NCBI GenBank assembly: GCA_026214975.1
Contig: CM047810.1
Span: forward strand, 95,186,316 to 95,250,315
Direction: 5' to 3'
Source of the DNA: Gentiana macrophylla
Taxonomy: Eukaryota; Streptophyta; Magnoliopsida; Gentianales; Gentianaceae
Length of the DNA: 64,000 nt
Shown here: positions 21,201 through 35,231 of the stretch, piece after piece
How the letters are laid out: every line of letters starts with the position of its first letter
How positions within the stretch are numbered: position 1 is the first letter of the stretch
Notes under the pieces: model-generated
The model's input: only the letters and a program-made list of their open reading frames with translations
Databases searched by the model: none
Told to the model about the DNA's origin: nothing
Made by a program: the position numbers and the translations under genes

Positions 21201-22893
21201 TGAAGGATGTAGGAGCCCAGATCTGTACAAAACAGATCTTCGCGCAGCGGATGGATCATAATCTACAAATTACAATACATAAATAAATGATCTAAATTCC
21301 TACAAAGGGGTTTAGTATGTCTTACCAATAGCAGGAAGAGAAACCAAGATCTTCCAATGTGTTCTCCAAACTTTGGTTGGTGGACACCAATTCTTGGTAC
21401 TAGAACCTCTTTGATATGCTTCCAAGTTTTTCTTCAACCAGAAACCCTAGACAAGAAACAAGTTTTTCTCTCTATTTTATGTGTGTGGGGCCAAAATTTG
21501 CATGAGCCATATGTCTTGGAAGAACTCTCTTTATATAGGAGAGTAAATCATTGGCCTTCAAGTTTCTAATTAATTAAATAAATAATTAAAAAGAAATCAC
21601 AATAAAGGATAATTTCATTTATAAAATATTGTGATTAATCAATCAATCAATTACAAATCAATTATCATTTATTAATTAATTATTTAACAAGTAAATAATT
21701 AATCACACAAGAAAATCAAATCGCATTTAAGACACATGAGGCGCCACACACTTGGGGTTTTGGCCCATGAAAATGCTCTTTCACAGTATTATATTATTTA
21801 AATTTCAACTAAATAATATTTCGTGATATCAATTAATTGGCCCAAATAACTAATTATCACTAAGGCCCAATAACAAGAAAAACACCAATTACAGGAGCCA
21901 CATTTGGGGCCACGGGCTATAACAAGTAGGCTCCAATAATTAAGTAAAATATTCATCGAATGTAATATTCATACTTAAATTATTAATTCAGGATTACGCC
22001 ACCATAAACCCGAATCGAACTCTACCAATTACAGATATATACTTACACTCAACCATATGAGTAAATAAGCGCCCACTGATATAATCACTACATATGGACT
22101 AACCTCCATATCTTGTCCCATTCGATTGGGAAGTCTCTCGTGAACCCGACTCGAATATCTTATCCTTATTTACCATTAACCCCAGTGATCAATTAGTTCA
22201 CATATCGACTAGTAGCTAATTACTCTAATATGAAATCGGGCCCATCGATCATTTTCTTAAGGCTAACAAATAAGGGGACTGTCTCTCTACTTTCCACAGG
22301 AAGGAATGGATTCCGTGTCAGAAACACGTAACTACTCACTCATCGTGAATAGTGCCAACGAGAAGTGACTCGAGATCACATATCAAAGTGATCCTTAACT
22401 AACACATCAAACACTACCCCGAGACAAGCGATGCGCTTGTGATCACCTCGAGATTAAGGTCAATCCATATATGATCATCTAATGATTTAATAAGTTATCT
22501 CGATTACGGAATTATATCGAGAAACCCAGATTAAATCGGTCCAGTCCTATATGAATGGCATCATATATAAATGCCCCACTTAGGTACCATCTACCGATAG
22601 TCCGGATAAGACTATCACACCCTAAGGTGTTTTGGGCGTATTATTGGTGTTTTAATCATGAGACCCTAAACTCTGATTAAGTTCACCACGGACTAATAGT
22701 TTAAGTATATCACCACTAACTCAATCCTCACGTGCATGCCATACACTGAGTTAAGCGGTTACATACTGATATACTTAGGGTTTGCAGCAGTGTATTACTT
22801 ACAAGCACAAAGCAAGTAATAAGGTGAGATAAATTCTATTATCTATTATCAAAAACAATTACACAAATTGTCTTTCGGGCACTACACCTAACA
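21201..22893 (-). repeat. 3' LTR of L1 (left copy)
   Basis: The plus-strand start is TGAAGGATGTAGGAGC and the end CACTACACCTAACA. Read on the minus strand it begins TGTTAGGTGTAGTGCCCGAA. The promoter element TTTATATAG sits at 21540-21548 between inverted arms. Small ORFs inside are not genes. Confidence 0.9.
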
Positions 22894-25800
22894 ATCTCCC
22901 ACTTGCACGAAATGACAAGCAACGATTGTTTTTAGAGCACACCATTTCTCATCGTTATTCACAACACTCTCCCACTTGCTCTAAAAGCAGATGAGACATA
23001 TCCCTCAATGTCGTACCCTCCAAGCACTCGACTTGGTACACTGATTAATTAGGTTCTCGGCTCGCTCGAACCGGTCTTTAGGATCGAAACGTCACCGGTG
23101 CATCTAATCAGGCGGTACTCTCTCTCAATATGCTTTTGACCTCTAAAGGATCGGTAAGATCCTTCTAAGCTATCTTTTCACGGTTTTCACAATGAAGTGA
23201 TATCGGCTCACCAGATCTGGAATTAGTCCCGCATCGTGAAGGAAATTCCTAAGCTATATCGCCACTCTAGCCGCTCCGAAAGCTGCTACGTATCCGATTA
23301 ATTAAAGTCGAATTGGCGGTGCTGGAATTCTCCAGACTATAGCTCCATCACAATGAGTAAACACTGAGCCCGAGATCGTCCCAACGATCATCCTTAATCT
23401 GACTATAATTCAGAATCAGTGTAGTCAACCATATTCAAGTTTGCACCCGAATATACAAGCACATTATTCCTCGTTCTTCAAAGATACTTGAGGACGTACT
23501 AAACCGCTATTCAATGCTCGAATCCGAGATTCGACTACTATTGACTTGTGATAACCTGACTTGCCGTTATCCAAGAGAGACTCTATCCCATTTTCTCTTT
23601 ATCCGAAGATTTAGAGAATCATTCATGAGAGGTAGGGTATGACTACTCTCGTTGAATGTTGCATACGTATATGCAAGATCATCTTAACCAATAAGACGGA
23701 TGGGATAGCCAATGACTCATTCTTGTGAATTTGACCGAATCAAATTCTTAGAATATAGTCCAATTCTCTCATTCAGAGAATCTTGGCGTGTCAGTTTCCG
23801 ACTTCAGATAGCACACCCATGTTGTTTCCAACCGTTGCAGTGTTATCATTCATGAACACTAATACTACTACTTTACCAATATTGATATCCAGTCTACGAA
23901 AGACTTATCAATATTCTGGTCAAGTCCACATATTTTAAAACATGTGACTTTAAATGACCGAGAGGTTCTCTTAAATCCACAAAGGATATAAGCCCCGGTA
24001 GTCATCCTGCCATTTGTTCTAACCAAGACCTTTCTGTTCTGAATGAATCCAGACTCCGTTTTTCGGTAAGAAAGTCTCAAGGAATCACCCCTATTTTCTG
24101 CTTTCTAACGAAATCTAGCAAGACTGAGTGGTGAGAGAGTTCAAGGTCTGGTTAACTCTCTACTTTTCAGGGAATCACCCTGACCACTCGACTTTGCAAT
24201 CGAAAGTTTAAACTTTCCTATTCATTCGACTCTTTTCCGTGTAGATCCAATTGCTCCCACTGGCTTGAGACACTCGTGTGGTTCTACAAGAGGTCGAATG
24301 AACCGAGTACCAAAACTCCATTCACAGGTTAAGGCTTTCAAACCAACCTCCATGATCGAATCCTATACATTTCACCAAGGGCCATAGGTTATCAATCACC
24401 CCAAAGAGATCAGAAAGTCCATAAAACCACAATGGGTCAACGGTTAAACCATACTCCCACTACGCTTTGGGTGGATTGACATTCGATCTAGTAGTATTTA
24501 TCGATGTAATCACCAACAACCGATGTTGGGCGTGGTCCGATTAAATCGATAGTAACTACCTTTGGGTAACCGTACTCTCAAGGTTTAAGGTCATTACTTA
24601 TAGATTCTATTAGAAGGCTTGTGATGCTTCAACCGTCACTTTCGATCTCAAGAATCTTATAACCAACCTTCACTCGTCACATTAAGATATTTCACGAACA
24701 AATACAATCGAGCGTATGCGCAAAATCTTCATCCTACCTTCAAGCATTAAGTGCTAAATGCCTACATTTACGGAAGTGGTGTGAACCGAATTCACTCCTT
24801 ATCCATAAATTCACTAGCATCTTCTAGGTGGACTTCTCGGTTTACATTATAATGTTAACCGTTATTTTGAAACCAATTATCTTAATCGAGTTTAGCAGTG
24901 TATTGTAGCACATCAATAACTATATATGGGACAAGTCTATGGTTTCTTCCTCAGTGAAATACATTCCACTAGGAGGCAGGCCGAGCATCAGTCCCAAGAC
25001 TATGTGATAGACAATTTCTGAGCATGGAATACTCTATTCTCTGCTAAAATCAGAGACTCCTCCTCGTATTTTTTAGATAAACTAAACCGTGTTTCAAGTA
25101 GTTATCAGACAAAATGTCACCACTCAAAAGCTCACATTAGCTTGTATTTCTCACTAGACCCTGAAGGTCATTATGAACAAGCTACGTTACTTCTTCAAAT
25201 CTATTACCCTTTCCCAATTGAAAGGAAGCTTAGTCATTGTTCCTTTGAGACAGTGTTCCGAGACTGGGAGATAGGAATCACCCTTAGCCAGTCGTTAGGT
25301 CTTATCTCAAGGATATATGCACTAATTAATAGCTTTTGAAGAATCGTTTATCTTAATACGAAACCGTTACCTATAATAGTTTAAGACGTGTTACATATAC
25401 CTTTTCAAAGATTTCTTAGTGGTTCGACTTTATCAAACAAAAGTCCGAGTCTCGGATTCGCACTACAAATGTCATATTCACTTTCTATGAGGCAACAATA
25501 TGTCGAGTTGAAAGTGAATCCATTTGTTCCAGCGAAAACAGAAAAAAAAAATTTTCCGTGATATTCAAGGATCGAATCCAAAGTTCATTTCCTCATACCA
25601 CTCCCACTATTCTAGCTGAAATTACTGCCCGTTGTCTACTCTATCAATCGTTAATGCAAAGCTTCCTTGTTCTTCCAAAGAACTTAGCTCCCGAGTCGAG
25701 TTACTCGGTTAAGAAAGTCGCTAAGGATTCATTGATTCGTGATCCGAAACCACTTTCCTTATCCTCTACTTTCTTTAATTAATATTTTGGTTTAGCCTCA

Positions 25801-26109
25801 AACTTAGTTTAGATGATTAACACTTGTAGACATTCTTTCCCATTCTTGACTTTCCTTAAAAAAAGTCTTGTCTTGAACTAGCATTCGTTTGAGTAGACAC
25901 TACTCGTGAACTGTGGGATGTCTAATGAAAGTGTTACCCAGTGGGACTAATTTTCTAATAAATTAGAAAAACAACAAAACATAAGATTAAAGCTCCCACT
26001 AGTTTATCGGTTCCAAATACCATCTAACTAGCAACACTTTAATTCATGATTCTCCAAATTTTCTATTAGAAAATTTCTCGTGTAGTCACTACACAATTAA
26101 AAATTCACT
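22894..26109 (-). other. Noncoding interior of L1, 3' half
   Basis: It starts with the purine tract (ATCTCCCACTTGCACGAAA on the plus strand). The interior aligns by eye with 44942-48300 of element L2, for example GATCCGAAGATTTAGAG-type words, TTGATATCCAGTCTAC, AATATTCTGGTCAA, CATCCTGCCAT / CATCCTGTCAT and GAATGAATCCAGACTCCGTT. It keeps this similarity without a shared long ORF. 26105-26109 is the TSD of the nested element. Confidence 0.7.
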
Positions 26110-27882
26110 TGTTGGTCCCTTGGAAAGGCTATCACAAGTTTAGAGGGGGGGGGGTGGGGGGGTGAATAAACTTGTCCCTAAAACTGGATTTAAAACAAAT
26201 TAAAGTTCAGTTAAAACTTGTGTGGAGTTAAGCTGACTAAGCTGAGTTTAAGTCAAACTGATTTGAGCTTAAAACTGAGTCAACCGGCAGCGGATATAAT
26301 TCTAGCCTTTTTCTTGATCTTGTTATTCTATGCGAAGACTTAGTGTGTTAAACTGAATTCTGATGAATATCAGTCTGTGAGCTGTGAAATGTATAACAAT
26401 CAATTCTCAGAATGCTGTAAATAAATGCTGAGTAAGTAAATAAGTGCGTAAAGTAAATAAACAAGAATTATAGAGGTTCCAGGTGGTGTGATCCTGCACG
26501 TCCTCTCTTCCCCTGTGATGCGGAGTAAATTCCACTAGAACTTCTTTGAGATGGCCCGGTTACAAAAAGTTCTAAACTGATAGTCCTTGACTAATCCCTA
26601 GCTTCACTATCTAAACACTTGTAGAACAGGTAGAATTGCTGCTCTTCAATTGTTTGAAACACTAGTCCTTGGAGGGTTGAATTGCCTCTTCACCACTCAT
26701 CACAACCACAGTCTTCCCCGATCGCACTCAACCGCCCTTTACACCTTCTTGAGTTTCACGATCTAAACCTTTGATAGAATCAAAGTTGAGACTTGAATCA
26801 ATAACTATGATTCAATTGTGATTTGAGCTTTTCTTCTAGATATATAAGTTACGCTCGGCTCTGTATTTCTTCAAATGAATGATCTTGATTTTCCTTGAAT
26901 GCTTAAGAACACTTGAAGAAATTTCTTGATCTTGCAATAAAGTATTTAGCAGGAATTCTTTTAGATTGGCTTTCCCCCTTAATTTTATCTTTCTTGACTA
27001 GATTGATTCTCTTTTATTCCTCCTGCTCTCTTCTTTGTTGTTGTAGAAGTAGTCTATTTATAGGGGTTTATCTAACGGTCAGATTCCTTTGAATTCAAAT
27101 TCTTGTGGCCGTTAGTGGTCCTGCTTTCTTGCTTGTACGATTAGTCAGAACAGATAGATTATCCTCCAATCATAATTCTCGAATTGTAACGGTTGAATGC
27201 TTTTTCAGTTTTAGTTAAACCTAAGTTCTAAAACTGATTTACTGAGAACATTATCAGTTCTCAGTTTCTAAGAGCATTAACTGAGTTTTTACTCTTCTTG
27301 AAAATCCATACTCAAGTTTTCATCTGATTACAATTGACTTAATCAGAGTACACCAAGGAATTAATCATCAAAGACATCATTTTCCTTATGTGTCTTAGCT
27401 CCTAATACAAGATCCATAAAGTCAGTTCAGGTCATCACAATCTTGCCTGAAGTCTAACTTTACTGATCTCGATGTAGTCTTCATAAACCGAGTTTGAACC
27501 CTCGCTTCTTTCTTGATCTTCTATAATCGAAGTCTGTGACCCTCGCTTCTTGATCTTCTTAAATAAGCCAACTGAGTCTGTGACCCTCAGCGAACTTATC
27601 TTCTTCAGTTTTACATTGGTGTGCTCCGCTTTCCAATTTAACTGATTTCCAGTTTCCCGATACTTCAGTTTCTTGTTATCTCAGTTCACAACCTAGAAGT
27701 ATTACAGTGCTTGTCTGATTTAACTCATACAAATATCAGACTCTATTAAATCCTATACATTGATATCTAGACATATTTTTGCTATGCACTATAACTGCTT
27801 GTTATGCACTTCACAATGGGATTTAGAACCAAGACTAAATAAGTGATGAATAATCATCAAAACATGAATTTTATTTCCAACA
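26110..27882 (-). repeat. 3' LTR of the SIRE-like element
   Basis: Plus-strand ends are TGTTGGTCCCTTGGAAAGGC and TTCCAACA. A G-rich run (about 26142-26161) is longer than in the partner LTR. Differences from the partner cluster at CAG/CTG words (27460-27700). Confidence 0.9.
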
Positions 27883-28235
27883 ATTTCCCCCTTTTTGATG
27901 ATGTCAATACCCTCCTTAAAAGCAATGCAAAAAGATAAACAAGATACAGTAAATAACACACTGAACTGAGAAACTGAAACTTTATTTGATAACCGAGTTC
28001 TGATCTTTGGGTAGTAAAATACAACACAATAAAAAGAACTAAAAGACAGTTTCTTTTTACTTGACAGTTAAGCTAAATTGATTATCATAGGCTTACGCAG
28101 TAGTTCTCATTGCTTCATTTGTTGCCGTGCTTTCAATTCCATGAATGCTTGCCCATATATTCCAAGATTCCGATAAGTTGTGCTTTCCGAAAGATTTGCT
28201 TTCGAAAAGGACTGCGAAAGTAAAGACAGTTGTCC

Positions 28236-28514
28236 TTAGTCTTTCACTGGTGGGTCATTTTGATGGATCTGAATAAATTCAGGTTCAGCCTTTTCAACTT
28301 TATCTGATTCTTTATCTAGAGTACCATTCTTTTCCCATTTCTTGAGTTTGTTAAAGTAGTGCGTGAGCATCTTCTGCATGTGTAGAAATATTTCTAGAGA
28401 TTCTTCTCTTGATACTCCTTCTCTTTCTGGTAGATTTTTGAATAGACTGTAGAGACGAGAATCCAAGCCAACTCTTTTGTCAGTCGGTTCTCGATTATTT
28501 AACATCGGCCCCAT
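28236..28514 (-). pseudogene. C-terminal fragment of the SIRE-like element's ORF
   Basis: 92 codons with charged, predicted helical sequence (LFKNLPEREGVSREESLEIF, then KMLTHYFNKLKKWEKNG). It sits between the purine tract and the MITE-cut segment and probably continues the same long protein. No known domain recognised. Confidence 0.4.
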
Positions 28515-28680
28515 CTCCTCATCGATGAATTCTCCTCTAGCTTTCTTGATTCATTCATTTGTCATCAACGCTTTGTAAGGACTTATGGCATCTCGATTGC
28601 ATGGACTTTTAAGATATCCAAACTTTCCCCCTTATTGACATCATCTTTATGAATCAGGCTCTTGATGTAAGCGTTCAATG

Positions 28681-28984
28681 CAGTGGCGGAACCAGGAAAA
28701 AATTTCAGGGTGGTCTTGGTTTATAAACTGCAAAGCTAAAAAAAAAATGATGGCAGCGGGATTTGAACTTAAAACCTAGTAGGATTTGAACTTAATAGTT
28801 TGTTCTTAAACCACTAGGATATAAAGTCTTTTGCTTAAGAAAAAGACACATAAAATACTAATATTAACACTATTACTAATACAAAAATAAAAATTTGGGG
28901 GGGCTTGGGACCATATGGGAGGGGGCTTGGGACCATTTGGGGGGGGCTTGAGACCACCCCACCCTCCCTTTAGGTCCGCCCCTG
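28681..28984. mobile_element. hAT-type MITE, 304 bp
   Basis: Exact 8-bp TSD GTTCAATG (28673-28680 and 28985-28992). Inverted termini are CAGTGGCGGAACC and (right end reversed) CAGGGGCGGACC. Three G-rich GGGGGGGCTTGGGACCAT-like repeats lie near the right end. No coding. It interrupts the ORF of the SIRE-like element. Confidence 0.9.
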
Positions 28985-29122
28985 GTTCAATGTTTGTTGA
29001 GTTGATGCCAAAATGGTTTGAGCTACAACTGAGTCCTTCATGCCCTGTTCCATTAAAATCATTCTGTCTACTAGATTATTGAGAATAACTTCCCATCTAT
29101 CTTGAGTTTCATCTATTCTTGG

Positions 29123-30845
29123 TGAAGGATGCAGGTTCTTAGATCTAAACGAATTAGATCTACGCAGCGGACGGATCACGATTTATACATCACAATACAT
29201 AATTAAAGGACTTAAACTACTACAAGGGGTTAAGATCATGTTACCAATATAGGGAAGAGAAGCCTTGATCTTCCGATGTGTTCTCCAAACGCGGTTGGTG
29301 GACACCCTTCTTGATACACGAGCCTCCTTGATATGCAAACTAAAAAAATCCGAAGATTTTTCCAACTCGAACCCTAAGAATAGAGGCCGAAATTTTTCGG
29401 CCAATTTCTCTCGGTGAATAGTGACGTGAATAGTACCTCGCCATTAGACTTGGGAGAACTCTCTTTATATAGAGAGTAATCAATGTCCTCCAAGGATTAA
29501 ATAATTAAGTGATAATTATCACATTAATCCTTTTCCAAATAAAAGATAAATAAAATGATTATCCCAAACAAATTAAGATAAATCATATTATTATCTAATA
29601 TTCCATGAATTATCATTTAACAAATAAAAGATAAATCACATGTCAAATAATTATCCAAGAAAACTAATTTCTCTCTAATTAAATGATGATATTGGCGCCA
29701 CCTTTAGGGTCAAAAAGCCCACATAAAATGTCTTTTATGTGTATTATATTATTTAGCCCAACTAAATAATATCCATGCATATCAATTAATCACCACCACC
29801 AATTAATTATCACTGAGGCCCAAGTAACAAGATTACTAGTCCGAATTACGAAAGCCACATCGGGGACCATGGACTATAACCAGTAGCTCCAATAATTAAT
29901 TATTCATCGAATGAAAAGTACATTAATTATTAATTCCGGGATTACGCCACCATAAACCCGAAATCGAACTCTACCGATTATAGATGTATACTTATACTCA
30001 ACCCATAGAGCTTAATAAGCGTCCATTGATATAATCACTACATACGGATTAACCCTCCATAGATCGTCCATTCTCGAGTGGGAAGTCTCCGTGAACCCAA
30101 CTCGAATATCTTATCCTTATTTACCATTAACCCCTAATGATCAATTAGTACACATATCTGACTAGTAGCTAATTAGTCAAATGTGAACTCCCGGGATCGA
30201 TCACTTTCTTAGGGCTAACAAACAAGGGGATCGTCTCTCTACTTCCCGCAGAGGAAGGAATGGATTCCATGTCTGTGAAAATCGAACTACTCACTCATCC
30301 GGAGATAGTGCCAATGAGAAGTGGCTTGGAACACATATTAAAGTGAACCGTAACTAACACATCAAACACTACCCGGGACAAGCGATCCTGTGATCACCTC
30401 AGATTAAGGTTGATCCATATATGATCATCTAATGATTTAATAAGATTCCTCGATTACGGAATTATACCGAGAAATACAGATTAAATCGGTCCAAATCTAT
30501 ATATGATGCCATCATATATAAATGCCCCACGTAGTACCCTCTCTACCGACAGTCCGGATAAGACTATCACACCCTAAGGTGTTCAGGCGCATTATTGGTG
30601 TTTTAATCAAGAGACCCTAAACTCTGATTAAGTTCACCACGGACTAACAGTTTAAGTATATCACCACTAACTCAATCCTCACGTGTAATCCATACACTGA
30701 GTTAAGTGGTTACATACAGATATACTTAGGGTTTGCAGCAGTGTATTACTTTACAAGCACAAAGCAAGTAATAAGGTGAGATAAATTCTGTCATTCATTA
30801 TTAAAAACAATTACACAAATTGTCTTTCGGGCACTACACCTAACA
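29123..30845 (-). repeat. Solo LTR related to L1, inside the SIRE-like ORF
   Basis: Exact TSD CTTGG (29118-29122 and 30846-30850). The ends TGAAGGATGCAGG and CACTACACCTAACA match the L1 LTR, with moderate divergence inside and the same TATA hairpin (29458-29477). No internal domain, so this is a solo LTR. It separates coding for ...ENDPS from PRIDETQDRWEVILNNLVDR of the host ORF. Confidence 0.92.
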
Positions 30846-30878
30846 CTTGGGTCATTCTCAAGGGTTGTTTTATAAAGC

Positions 30879-33524
30879 TCAATCAGTGACGATATCCATC
30901 TTCTTTTCAAGTTTGCTTCTTTCATCTTTGCTAGCCTCTAAGGATTTTAGAACTTTTCCAAATAAGCTGTTATCGTCTTTCTGAATTTTGATTATCTCAT
31001 TATGATAGAATTTAATGAGATCAACCTGAGTAGGTGTATCTTTTGAGCTTCCAGCTTGTTGTTCATTTACTTTATTTGTCTCAGCCTCAGTTGATTTAGC
31101 TTGCTTTAGAGGTGAGAGAACAACTTGCTTCAGTTTTTCTCTATATTCTGCCGATCTTCTTCTTTCTTCAGATTGTTTCCTAGCTTCTTCCAGGCTTGAT
31201 TGATCAACATTTCTTGCAGGTGACAAGTGTATATTGAGTTCATCATCAGATTCTTCTCCAGGCATGTTTTCCACAGTTCTTGCTATTTTTAGTGTAGACT
31301 TGTCAGTAGGAGATTGATAACCTCGTTCTTCTTCTTTATCTTGCTGTGCATCAGATGCAGTTTCAGAACTGGAACTTCCACTGCTTTCTTCAGAATTACT
31401 AGAATCATCATCGTGATTCGCTTGCATTCTTCGCTTCTTTTTTCTTGTAGAGAGACACGAATCCTTTTTTGTAAATTGGGATCTTCCTGAAAATCATCAT
31501 CATCATTCTTTTTGGAATTTCCACCAACTGTGGCTTCTATCCAATAACTATTTCTGATCAGCGCATATCCTTGATTTAAGAATTCATCGGTATTGATTAT
31601 CTCTGATAGATTTGTGATGTTGTAGAGATCAAATACCCATCTTTCAGTAGCTTCAATTTCTGCTAGCTGACTCCTTTGATTGGCGATAGAATCGAATTTC
31701 CAGTTTTGATAATTGCGCAATTGCTTGTAATCACCTGACATCAGTTCTCCATGATCAGTTGGAAGCTTAGATTGAGTAACAATCTCTACATATTCTCTTG
31801 TGATTTCCTGGTCATCTTCCAGGGTAACATCTTCAATTTGCATGGGACCAGTTCTGCTAGTTCCTTCCTCAGCGATGACAGATGTATCTTTTTCAATGAC
31901 TGAAACTGAGATTATCGGCTCAGTTTCCAAAACTGTGTCTTTAACAAGTTCTTCAGCAACTTGTTCTTCAGTAGGCTCAGGTTCCAATGCAGTAACTAGA
32001 ACTTCTTTCATTGTGAATTCAGTGGGTTCTACTTCATGGATCAGCTCGGCCAAGTGGATAATCTTAGTTGATTCTCGCTTTTACTTTTGACTCTTTTTCC
32101 TCAGAGTGAGAAGCTGAAAATTCTTTAGCTGATTCTTCAAATTCTAATATGGAAGCAGATTTTTGAGGGGTGGATCTGGATTTTGAAAGTAACAAAAGCA
32201 TATCCAATGTTGTTTTGTCAATCAGTCTTTCTTCACTGTCAGATTCTTCATTATCATGCTCAACTCTCAGGGTTTGTTCCCCCTGAGTCTCAGCTTTCTT
32301 TTGTAAGTCAGCTTCAACATTATGTTCTCTGTTGGCAACTTCCGTTTCCTTTTTCATTTCCATTTCTTGTGTATGCGTAGCTAGTTCTTGAATTGGTGAG
32401 ACTTCGGTTATCAAAACTGGAATAGATTCGGTAAGAGTAACTTCAGTCCTTACTGTTTGTGCTGATTCTTCAGTGACTTTTGTTGGTGATAATTCTACTG
32501 ATTTCTCAGTAACAAGATCAGACTTATCCTTTTCTGAGTCTTCCAACTGTTTCCTTCTTTTGTTTAATTCTTCAACTTGTTCTAAGGCTTCTCCAGTTAC
32601 AACTTTCTTCATCTTTTTGCTTTTCTTCTTTTTAGGTTCACTTACAGAACCTTCAGCTTTTCTTTTTCCAGCTTTAACTTCTTTAATAACAATCTTCCCA
32701 TCGACAACTGGTGTTTCTTTCCTCTTTGCAATTCCAAAATGATCGAGTATTCTTTGGACCACCAATGCAAGAGTCTTTTTGTGATAAAATCGACCTTTCT
32801 TGACATCAGTTTTCTTCTTTTGTGTGTCAATTGATTGTGCCACTAATTGGTCAAATAGATATCTTTTCCAATTAAAACTTTCTCCAAACCAAATCACATA
32901 TAGCAAATCCAACTTTGCTCCAGATAGATTGCTAAAGTTTCATGCATTTCTAATTAAGCAATTTGCTAACATTTTGGTGAGAAAATTGAATTCTTGTTTG
33001 AGTAGGCTTGTGCTCCCGGTCTGTAAAATGGTGGAGTCTGCATCAATTGCTATGTCTTTCCACAATTTTTCCTTTTGTTCTTTGGTCAACTTGATGGCTG
33101 CCGTACCTCCAGATTTATCGAACCCAAAAATCTCTGAAATTAGATCTTCAGTAACCTTGATCTATTTACCATTGACAGTAGTGGTAAAAGTGTGTGTGCT
33201 CTCTCCTTCTAGAGCTGTACTTCCAAATTCATAGAAGTCTTCAATGCTTTCCAGACATACAATTTTCAAATCGATGTTGAATACATCATCCAATCCTTTA
33301 ATTTTCTGAATTTTCGTTGCAATTTCTTTGGCTAGTTTTTTATCAGCATACTTGGCAATGAATTGATCAAATGAAATGATCATTCCAGGTTCGACACGAG
33401 TGAAATTCATTGTTTTCTGGGTTTGATTGAAAATTTGAAAATTTGGAGATTCAGAGAGTACATTCAAAATTCGAGTGTATAGAATTATAAAAGAAAATTC
33501 TGGGTTATTTATAATTTGTAGCAA
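30879..33524 (-). pseudogene. Long ORF of the SIRE-like element, possibly a plant-transposon (PF20167-like) protein
   Basis: Starts near 33410 (MNFTRVEPGM). The first third resembles the putative plant transposon protein domain: LESIEDFYEFGSTALEGEST, then GKIKVTEDLISEIFGF, then LLKQEFNFLTKML and DLLYVIWFGESFNWKRYLFD. In-frame stops lie at about 33162 and 32941 and a frameshift near 32050. Downstream it becomes a lysine/glutamate-rich low-complexity protein with a basic PKKKKSKKMKK stretch that looks like a nuclear localisation signal. A serine/acidic part (MQANHDDDSSNSEESSGSSS) and a coiled-coil-like stretch (LEEARKQSEERRRSAEYREK) follow. It continues beyond the solo LTR. The domain call is from resemblance and is tentative; what the protein does is unknown. 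Confidence 0.5.
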
Positions 33525-34121
33525 GGGTAGTTAAGAATTGAGTGGGACTTGAAACGTCTTGTCATAAATGTTTTGAGATTGCGAAAAAGAAGATGAGTGG
33601 AAAAGATGTACGGTTGAGATTAGAAAAGGTCACATCTTTTCTTGACGTCCATAGCTAGAAAATAGTAAATAGAGTAGATGCGGTGTATCTCCAGCTGTAC
33701 ACGTTCAGTCTTGTACTTTATACTGAATTCAAAAGCTTAGTTGTGAATACAACTCAGTTTTGTGAATCACACTTCTTCAGTTCTCAGTTAGCGATACTTC
33801 TCCTGCAAAACAAAAAATGAGAAATTTTTGGTACCCATATCTATTTGGGTCCTAACTGATTAGTTTTCGATGATATATTTTATTTTTAACTTTATATCTC
33901 TCTTGATGTTTTGACTGAGTATAATCGGTTTTCACAAGCTTTTCTGCTTTGTCCTTACGCTTTTAGTTTGTGATCTCGATGTGATGGTTCATTCCAGGTC
34001 TTCATCGTAGGAAATAGTCTTCCTTTTCCTCTGAGTCTATTATTCCATGAATGGTCTTCATTCTTAGATGCATGAGACTTGAAGATTTTTCTTCCCGATT
34101 TCTCGATCGAGTTTGCCTTTT

Positions 34122-35101
34122 TCAAATATTCCGAGTTTTCTGTAAAATCTGCTGGTTTGGTGCTTTTACCAACCGATTTATCGATTCTATCGCTTGTACA
34201 TTTGGTTGTCTTGATTTTTTGTCAGTTCTAATAACTTTATCAGTTTTACGAGTTCTCGACTTTTGAGCAGTCACAAATTTAATCGCAACTGATCTTGGTC
34301 TGAACTTAGAATTATACTGATTATCAAACCCTAAACCAGATCTATATCCAAATGGTTTTCCAGGTTTGAACTGAACACTGGGAGTTGGATCAACTGATGA
34401 TTCTGTAATGTTTATTACTTCATCGCCATCGCTTGGTCGAATTACCTTGGTTCCATTATTAGCCTTGATTAAATTGATCTCAGCATTCAACTTGAGATTT
34501 CAGTTTCCAATAACTTTTTCTCCTTTTTGACATTCTCATAATTCTTTTGAATTACCAATAATTCCTTTATGAGTATGTACAAGGATTTATTGAAATCTTC
34601 ATTTCTCTGATTGTTCATGGCAATGTGAGTGCTGAACGTAGATGCAATTACCTCCTGATGTTTGATAGATAAGTTTTCTGTTGAGGGATCATCGTCAATT
34701 AAAACTTGCTTCCCTTTATCATTAGCATTTGTCTGTGTTGCTCCTAGTACTATGATTTCCTCATCACTTTCCCCTCCATAACTCATGGGTAGAACAACAT
34801 CTTTGGCCTGTGCGATAGATGGATCTTTAGTCAAATTTTCTTCTATATAATCAGCTACTCGTAGCAACTCTTTTTCTGCTTCTTCTGAACGATCACTTAG
34901 GGATGGAAATCCTCTGGATTCATCATCAACATTCGCATTAAACTCAATGTCTTCATCATAACAAAAATGAGGTTCCGGATTTGTATGTGAGCTCGTGGTA
35001 CTGAATCTTTCAAATACTTGATCTTGAAAATCAAAAACAACATTCTGCAAATAGTCAGTCAGGGGGTTATTCAGCCAATTTCTAATTCTAGATGTATCCA
35101 T
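34122..35101 (-). pseudogene. Gag-like N-terminal ORF of the SIRE-like element
   Basis: Two overlapping open stretches (34487-35101 and 34122-34490) lie directly after the PBS. The first starts MDTSRIRNWLNNPLTDYLQN and ends in a coiled-coil-like KNYENVKKEKKLLETEIS; the second continues with NAEINLIKANNGTKVI and KPFGYRSGLGFDNQ. A coiled coil followed by a GLGF motif resembles the distal gag of SIRE-type copia elements, but there is no zinc knuckle. A frameshift near 34488 separates them. Function unproven. Confidence 0.45.
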
Positions 35102-35217
35102 TAAGTTACGATAAAATGTTTTTACAAATGATACAGAAAGGGGTTTTCAACAACTGGTTTGTAAGCAAACAACTGATACTTAAACTCAGTTCTGGATCTC
35201 TTCGTAATAGAAACACT

Positions 35218-35229
35218 GCTCTGATACCA
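35218..35229 (-). other. PBS of the SIRE-like element
   Basis: The minus strand reads TGGTATCAGAGC, two bases from the right (5') LTR. It matches initiator tRNA-Met. Confidence 0.9.
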
Positions 35230-35231
35230 AT

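Noticed and set aside
20978..21259. ORF with an N-terminal MIHPLREDLFCTDLGS extension
   Set aside because: The first residues are translated from the L1 LTR. Only the part after VSHGG is hAT transposase.
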